Below are positions 59,521-64,000 of a stretch of 64,000 nucleotides of DNA, piece by piece. Origin of the DNA: Bacillota bacterium (lineage in GTDB: Bacteria; Bacillota; Clostridia; Lachnospirales; Lachnospiraceae); NCBI GenBank assembly GCA_023411555.1, contig JAEYOQ010000046.1, forward strand, positions 30,409-94,408, given 5' to 3'. The translations under genes and the position numbers were made by a program. The notes under the pieces were generated by a model, which ran no database searches, was not told the DNA's origin, and saw nothing but the letters and a program-made list of their open reading frames with translations. Position 1 is the first letter of the stretch, and the number at the start of each line of letters is the position of its first letter.

Positions 59521-59828
59521 ACAGAATAAGCAACCGGCGTAAGTTTCAAAAAATCTGAATCTATACGCCGGTTAACTATAATTCCGTCGGCACTATAATT
59601 ATTGCCGAGAAACTCATATTTATTCCAGAGGCCGGGTGTGGGCAGCGCCCACGTCTGCTTGTTATGCTTTAAAATATATATCACGTGAATAAGATAACCA
59701 ATAATTGGATAAACTATTATTGAACATATATTTCGACAATGATTTACATATATAATTCTTACGAAGAGCTGGTATTAATCATTTAATTTCAGCTTCGGAC
59801 ACAAAAAAATTTACACTCTCATTCTCAT

Positions 59829-60703
59829 TTGGAAATATCGCTCATTGTAGAATAAGCAATAGTATATTTCTCATTTCAAACTCCAAAATTACTTTCCATC
59901 ACATGACTATCAATACTATTACTCTATTCAGACTTACAAAAAAGCTACGATCTTCTGATGATTTGAGTTGTCCTTATCTGGTAAGCTCAGCCTTTTTCAG
60001 AATGAACAGTCATACAATATATACAATCAAATGTTGTATTATAGTATCATTCAAAGTATTCATTATGTTGATTACTTAAGATCACTTATCAACACCAATC
60101 TAAAGATTTCAATGTTACATATATCCATATATAGATCACGATACATTTTAGCATTTGGCCCTTAAACCCCACCTTATATTATTTATACCCTGACATATCA
60201 ATACACCATCTTTTAAAATTTAGTTCTAAACATCTCTAATTCAGTTCTATGTACAGCATCCAACATTGACTTATTCAGAAGTACCTGCGACTTATTTTTT
60301 TACTCGTACAGGACTTTAATAAACGATTTAGTATATACATAATCGTCTGATAATCTTCTAGGTAAATCTAGTATTTCCTAGTTCGAGAGAAATGCAACTA
60401 TACACCGGAACTTTTCTGAATCAATACTAATTTCTTTAAAGTTCAAGTTCACAAATGGACTTACAGAGTGCTCTAACAATCAGATCAAAGTCCTTAAAAG
60501 AGTCTCATATAGGATACTTAAATTTAATCGCTTTAGAAACAGAATATTACATACGAGTCGCTAGAATAAAAGAGCAAAAGGCAGGTTTATTCAGTATACT
60601 TAAATATACATTTAGAATCGCAAAACATAAATACAGCTCTAAATCTAGTAATGGAGCAGAATTCAAAGAATCCTACCCCAAGACTTGACAAAGAGCCAGA
60701 GTC
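59829..60703. other. Barren A+T-rich stretch right of the insertion element
   Basis: About 875 bases with no supported gene. A 77-codon frame at 60455-60688 (MDLQSALTIRSKSLKESHIG start) lacks a ribosome binding site and may be a decayed tail. A 65-codon frame at 59968-60165 looks random. No repeat or RNA structure was found. Confidence 0.5.
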
Positions 60704-60757
60704 AAAAAAGGAGCTCTTGCTCCACAGCCTATTAAGCTGTTTTGCAAAAGCTCCTTT
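60704..60757 (-). terminator. Terminator of the surface-protein gene
   Basis: Minus strand: GGAGCTTTTGC/GCAAGAGCTCC outer stem, ACAGC/GCTGT inner stem, followed by six T. It lies 35 bases after the stop. Confidence 0.85.
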
Positions 60758-60791
60758 ATTATTATTAGATTGTTAGCAAACTATTCTTTAA

Positions 60792-63383
60792 TTATTTAAC
60801 ATAAAGAACGATTCCGCCTAAATCAACTTCATGCTCGATGAAGTTAGTTCCATCGATATCTTCATAAAGTTTGATCTTTCTTACAGTAACTCTATTTCCT
60901 TCGATATAGTAATCATTGCCAAGGAAACCAGTCTCTGCACGGAGAGTCTTGTCACCAGCACTGAAGGATACTAACTCGTTGATAAGAGCAGCTATATTGC
61001 TAGCGGAGATAGAAGTACCAACCTTATCGGTGATATAACCCTTAACGGACTGCTCAGCCTTAGGTTGAGTATTCTTTACCTCAAAGCCTACTGAATATAC
61101 AACCTTATTATGAGTTGCAGAAGTTCCAGGTGTATTAGTGTTAGATGCAGCTACTACCCAAGCACCTTCCTTAGCGGTTGAAACAACTGATCTACCACTT
61201 ACAGTCTTTGTAGTAACTAAATCAATCTTTTCGCTTACGATGATACCAGAACCAGTTACACCATTAGGTCTTCTAACTTCGATTGTTGATCCTAATGTGC
61301 TCTCTAATGCAGCTACAGTTGTTTTGCTAAGCTTAACGCCTGCAGAGTTATATGCATATACTGATAATGCAACTTCAGCACTAGATACAGAAGTACCAGA
61401 CTTCATATCATAGGATGTGTCATCAGCTTCAATTCTGTAAGATGCAATTGCTGTATTAGAACCAGGATCCTGAACAGTTACAGAGAAGTTTAAAGGAATT
61501 TCAACACCACTATTGAGGCTGTCTTTAATCTTAACTGTATAACCATATGTTCCAGCAGCGATACCAGCACCATTAAATACTAAACCAGAACCAGTATAAG
61601 GATTAGTAGATGCAGATCCATTGTAAGTAACCTGTGCAGTTGCATTCCATGCACCACTAGTCTTATAATCATTACCAAGCTGATCCTTAACCTTGAAGGA
61701 TATAGTTGTAGGATCGCTAAATGCATTACTTAAAGTAAGGGTCTGTGTGCTTAACTCAGCAATAGCAGCTTTTCTAGTACCTACTACAGTAATATCTACA
61801 GCACCAACCTGTACATCATTGTAAGAAACAACTACTTGTGCAGTTCCTTCGGAAACACCATAAACAATACCACTTGCACCAACAAATACTACTTTATCGT
61901 TGGAAGAAGTATACTTCCAAGCTAAAGGTCCATATGTTGCACTCGGAGTACCTGTATAAGTAAAGTTACTTGTATACTTATCATTTCCGTCTGCATCTTT
62001 GCCCTTTAACACAACATAAAGCTGTTGGCTATCAGTCTTAAATACCTGATTGTTAGTCTTGTTGAAGTTTGTAGGTGCGCTAGATACTGCAGTATCTTTA
62101 AGAGTCCATGCATAGATCTCGCCAGCTACTTCCTTAGCAACCTCAACACAAGTGATTTCTGCAGTTGCAGAAACATTACCAACTTCCTTACCATCGGTAT
62201 ACTTGTAAGTATGGAAGGTAGATGTAACTTTAACTACTTCGCCAAGCTTATACATATTTATCTTTAAAGGTGTTACTAAATATGCATAGTTGTTAGCATC
62301 TTTCTCAGTTGTAACTCTTCCTAACAACTCATCATTAGCAATATTTACACCGTCTTTGTTATAAAGAGCGATATCAAGTTTAGTTTCTTTTCCAACCTGA
62401 GCTGTTGTTGTCTTGATTGCCATATCTACAACGTCTTCTACCTTAGCTGTAGCAGCAACAAACTCTAAAGACTTCATGTTAGGATATTCAACTACATAAG
62501 TATAACCCTTGCTTAAATCGTAGTTTGTTTCGATAGTAGCAGTCTTGTTATCTGCGCTCATAGAAACACTCTTGATACCTTCAGAAACCTTAGCTGAACC
62601 AAGTACATATTTTACAGTTAAGTTCTTAGTGATATCTTCTTTAGTCATAGCAGAGTCAAATGTCACATCAAACTTCTTAAGGTTAACCTGCTTAACAGCT
62701 ACCATAGAAGAAGCAACAGTTACTTTGTATGTAGCTTCTGCAGTTACATAGCTTGCATACTTAGTAGCGTCTGTTAACCAGCTTGTGTACTTAGCCTTGG
62801 ACTGGAATGAACGAGCAGTAATTGTATACTCGCCAGCCTTGTTAGCTGTGAACACGCCTGAATCAGTGATAGTTGCGTCCTCGCTAGGAGATACGGACCA
62901 TCTTGTGATAGCCTGAGAACCTTTTTTCTTGTTAGCTACTGTAACATAGCTTCTGTTAAAGTCATGAGCAACGCCTACAGCAACCTTGCCATCTTCAGGA
63001 AGATTGGTAATTGTTAACTCTTTGATGTTGTCTCTAACAAGAACGGTAGCTGTAAGCTCTGCAACTTCTTCACCCTTCTTATCGGTGATAACTACAGAAA
63101 CCTTAGTTTTACCAGCACCAGTTGCTGTTGTGATACCGTTGCTCTTGTTAACGGTAGCTACATCTTTGTTTGCGGAAGACCATTTGTACTTCCAGCCTGT
63201 TACTTTGTTTGAAATGTTGAAGTCAAACTCGTCTTTGCCATCTACGCCAAGATGTAATGTCTTGTCAGATGCATTAAGCTTCGGTGCCTTAGCAGCGAAA
63301 GCTCCTGCAGCAGGAGCGAGAACGGATACGATCATCGCTAATGCCAGAACGAAGGATAACTTCTTAAAGAAATTCTTCTTCAT
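60792..63383 (-). CDS. Secreted Ig-like-domain surface protein, probable S-layer protein
   Basis: 863 aa. Signal peptide MKKNFFKKLSFVLALAMIVS with cleavage near AFA-AK. The N-terminal region (about 35-120) is a BIG2-type Ig domain (WSSANKDVATVNKSNGITTA, TKVSVVITDKKGEEVAEL). More Ig-like modules follow, for example WSVSPSEDATITDSGVFTAN and WKYTSSNDKVVFVGASGIVY. Composition is Thr/Ser/Val/Ala-rich, with few Cys. No SLH, LPXTG or choline-binding motif is seen. A near-consensus promoter, a ~125-base leader and AAGGAGG suggest very high expression, as expected of an S-layer subunit. Gene identity as S-layer protein is inferred from architecture and promoter strength. Confidence 0.78.
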   Translation of the reverse strand: MKKNFFKKLSFVLALAMIVSVLAPAAGAFAAKAPKLNASDKTLHLGVDGKDEFDFNISNKVTGWKYKWSSANKDVATVNKSNGITTATGAGKTKVSVVITDKKGEEVAELTATVLVRDNIKELTITNLPEDGKVAVGVAHDFNRSYVTVANKKKGSQAITRWSVSPSEDATITDSGVFTANKAGEYTITARSFQSKAKYTSWLTDATKYASYVTAEATYKVTVASSMVAVKQVNLKKFDVTFDSAMTKEDITKNLTVKYVLGSAKVSEGIKSVSMSADNKTATIETNYDLSKGYTYVVEYPNMKSLEFVAATAKVEDVVDMAIKTTTAQVGKETKLDIALYNKDGVNIANDELLGRVTTEKDANNYAYLVTPLKINMYKLGEVVKVTSTFHTYKYTDGKEVGNVSATAEITCVEVAKEVAGEIYAWTLKDTAVSSAPTNFNKTNNQVFKTDSQQLYVVLKGKDADGNDKYTSNFTYTGTPSATYGPLAWKYTSSNDKVVFVGASGIVYGVSEGTAQVVVSYNDVQVGAVDITVVGTRKAAIAELSTQTLTLSNAFSDPTTISFKVKDQLGNDYKTSGAWNATAQVTYNGSASTNPYTGSGLVFNGAGIAAGTYGYTVKIKDSLNSGVEIPLNFSVTVQDPGSNTAIASYRIEADDTSYDMKSGTSVSSAEVALSVYAYNSAGVKLSKTTVAALESTLGSTIEVRRPNGVTGSGIIVSEKIDLVTTKTVSGRSVVSTAKEGAWVVAASNTNTPGTSATHNKVVYSVGFEVKNTQPKAEQSVKGYITDKVGTSISASNIAALINELVSFSAGDKTLRAETGFLGNDYYIEGNRVTVRKIKLYEDIDGTNFIEHEVDLGGIVLYVK

Positions 63384-63515
63384 ATTCTTACTTCCTCCTT
63401 AAAATATATGGTTTGGTGATATATTTTGCGCTTCCAATACTATTTTCACAAAGTTTGTAAACCCCGCAAAACATAGAAAAGGTGACGCCTAATATAATCC
63501 TCCAACAACAAGATG

Positions 63516-63544
63516 ATTATAACAATAAAGGAAAAAAAGGTCAA
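63516..63544 (-). promoter_or_regulatory. Strong promoter of the surface-protein gene
   Basis: Minus strand TTGACC (63539-63544) and TATAAT (63516-63521) with a 17-base T-rich spacer. The leader to ATG 63383 is about 125 bases and ends in AAGGAGG. Confidence 0.85.
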
Positions 63545-63828
63545 GTCTTTTTATCCGCGGAAATTGGATATTTTACCAATTGACCATCCTCCTAAACCGC
63601 TCTAATTTCCTGTGTTGTATCGATTACATCTTAGTCAAAAAGCTTCCTGGGGGATCCCCCCTTCTCCATAGCATTCACCGCGAAATCCACTTCACTGCAT
63701 CAGATGTAGAATAGGATGTGACTTCATCTAATGCCGCAGCTGACCTTGCGGTTCCTGTACTGTTGCCTTGACTATGCTTATACTATGCACTTCGGATGTG
63801 TCAAATTTATGTCAGGCATTTGTCACAA
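63545..63828. other. Intergenic region between the surface-protein promoter and the truncated gene
   Basis: 284 bases. Contains a perfect 12-bp palindrome GGGGGATCCCCC (63649-63660) and a CCGCA/TGCGG hairpin near 63736. No gene is seen. Confidence 0.45.
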
Positions 63829-64000
63829 TTAGATTATTTTTAATATTTCCTCCACAGCTGCCTGCATTTTACCAATTTCACAAACTTTTGTATGTAAAAT
63901 CGGGGCGAAGCGGATCTCTTCTACCGCTTTGGGAATATCGGTACCTGATACTTTCTTAAGTAAGCGCGCCTGGTCATAGTCATCCTCCGGTATCTCCGTG
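63829..64000 (-). CDS. C-terminal fragment of an unidentified protein (5' part beyond window)
   Basis: Reading the minus strand from the right edge gives 56 uninterrupted codons ending in TAA at 63829. The fragment contains DDYDQARLLKKVSGTDIPKA, EIRFAPILHTKVCEIGK and MQAAVEEILKII. The charged, helical composition and normal codon use indicate a real soluble protein's C-terminus. I do not recognise the family from this piece. Confidence 0.65.
   Translation of the reverse strand, partial: TEIPEDDYDQARLLKKVSGTDIPKAVEEIRFAPILHTKVCEIGKMQAAVEEILKII

Larger units (their letters stand above)
58213..59820 (+). mobile_element. Complete IS256-family insertion sequence with 8-bp target duplication
   Basis: Left end GGTAGTGTAAAATAGTTTG and right end (complement) GAGAGTGTAAATTTTTTTG form ~25-bp terminal repeats with 18 matches, sharing AGTGTAAA and TTTGTGTC. 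The element is flanked by exact direct repeats ATTCTCAT (58205-58212 and 59821-59828), the 8-bp duplication expected for IS256. Length is 1608 bp, slightly long for the family because of ~300 bp after the transposase. That tail contains AACCGGCGTA/TACGCCGGTT, CGGCA/TGCCG and GTGGGC/GCCCAC hairpins. The intact transposase and perfect duplication indicate recent insertion. Confidence 0.88.

Noticed and set aside
58145..60075. Reading frame of about 110 codons that would be restored if the IS and one target copy were removed
   Set aside because: It begins after a stop without a binding site and gives a Ser/Ile/Thr-rich product with no family features. Probably a chance open frame, so I do not claim an interrupted gene.
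60455..60688. 77-codon plus-strand frame right of the IS element
   Set aside because: No ribosome binding site or promoter, no recognised family, and it sits in an otherwise empty stretch. A decayed gene tail is possible but not supportable.
63649..63660. Palindrome GGGGGATCCCCC
   Set aside because: Striking but short and alone, with no relation to a promoter or repeat. It may be chance.
1..64000. CRISPR arrays, retrons, diversity-generating repeats, tRNA or rRNA genes
   Set aside because: Looked for on both strands. The only regularly spaced repeats are the three-copy sets at 29788-29915 and 55989-56023, which are too few and irregular, and no tRNA-like fold was noticed.

Overview
The window is a low-GC Gram-positive chromosome segment. 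It carries a complete spoIIA operon (spoIIAA-spoIIAB-sigF) and spoVA genes, so the organism forms endospores. Two chemoreceptors suggest motility. The mix of DUF4250, a VanZ-like protein, a Gld-like ABC module, an Ig-domain surface protein behind a very strong promoter, and clostridial-style ribosome binding sites suggests an anaerobic member of the Lachnospiraceae (Lachnoclostridium/Anaerocolumna-like). That placement is inference from gene content, not a database match.

Layout. 1-3.1 kb: a partial ECF sigma factor and a NarL-type two-component system. 3.3-5.7 kb: tdh-kbl, the threonine-to-glycine pathway. 5.8-11 kb: a small membrane protein and two methyl-accepting chemotaxis proteins. 11.3-15.9 kb: sfsA, an MFS exporter with an ArsR-like regulator, and a secreted InlB-repeat protein. 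16-20 kb: two Gfo/Idh/MocA oxidoreductases and a TIM-barrel isomerase, divergent from an AraC regulator with visible 21-bp-spaced direct-repeat sites. 20.5-27.3 kb: housekeeping genes (rarA, VanZ, YigZ, a class A penicillin-binding protein). 27.4-31.7 kb: the sporulation block. 31.8-39.7 kb: a TPR membrane protein with a 46-codon leader gene, a GH36 alpha-galactosidase, a YihY/BrkB protein and a large SpoIID-domain protein. 40-44.8 kb: a four-gene Gld-like ABC module. 45.1-47.3 kb: dapA-dapB behind a lysine riboswitch. 47.6-55.6 kb: a two-OB-fold SSB, typA, a solitary HTH-Panacea protein, an AI-2E family exporter and a zinc-type ABC transporter. 56-64 kb: an O-antigen ligase-like protein, a complete IS256-family insertion with 8-bp target duplication, a barren stretch, a probable S-layer protein and a truncated gene.

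The intergenic DNA gives the least expected signals. There is a structured repeat family with three copies, each placed directly after a minus-strand terminator. One copy sits between the lysine-riboswitch terminator and dapA. There is also a 155-bp inverted-repeat-bounded element with a partial relative elsewhere, triple direct repeats between sigF and spoVA, and a hairpin that buries the transposase ribosome binding site.

I see no clear new defence system, CRISPR array, tRNA or rRNA gene. The best candidates for undescribed biology are the HTH-Panacea protein without a visible toxin partner, the Gld-like ABC module, the TPR/zinc-ribbon protein with its micro-gene, and the repeat family.
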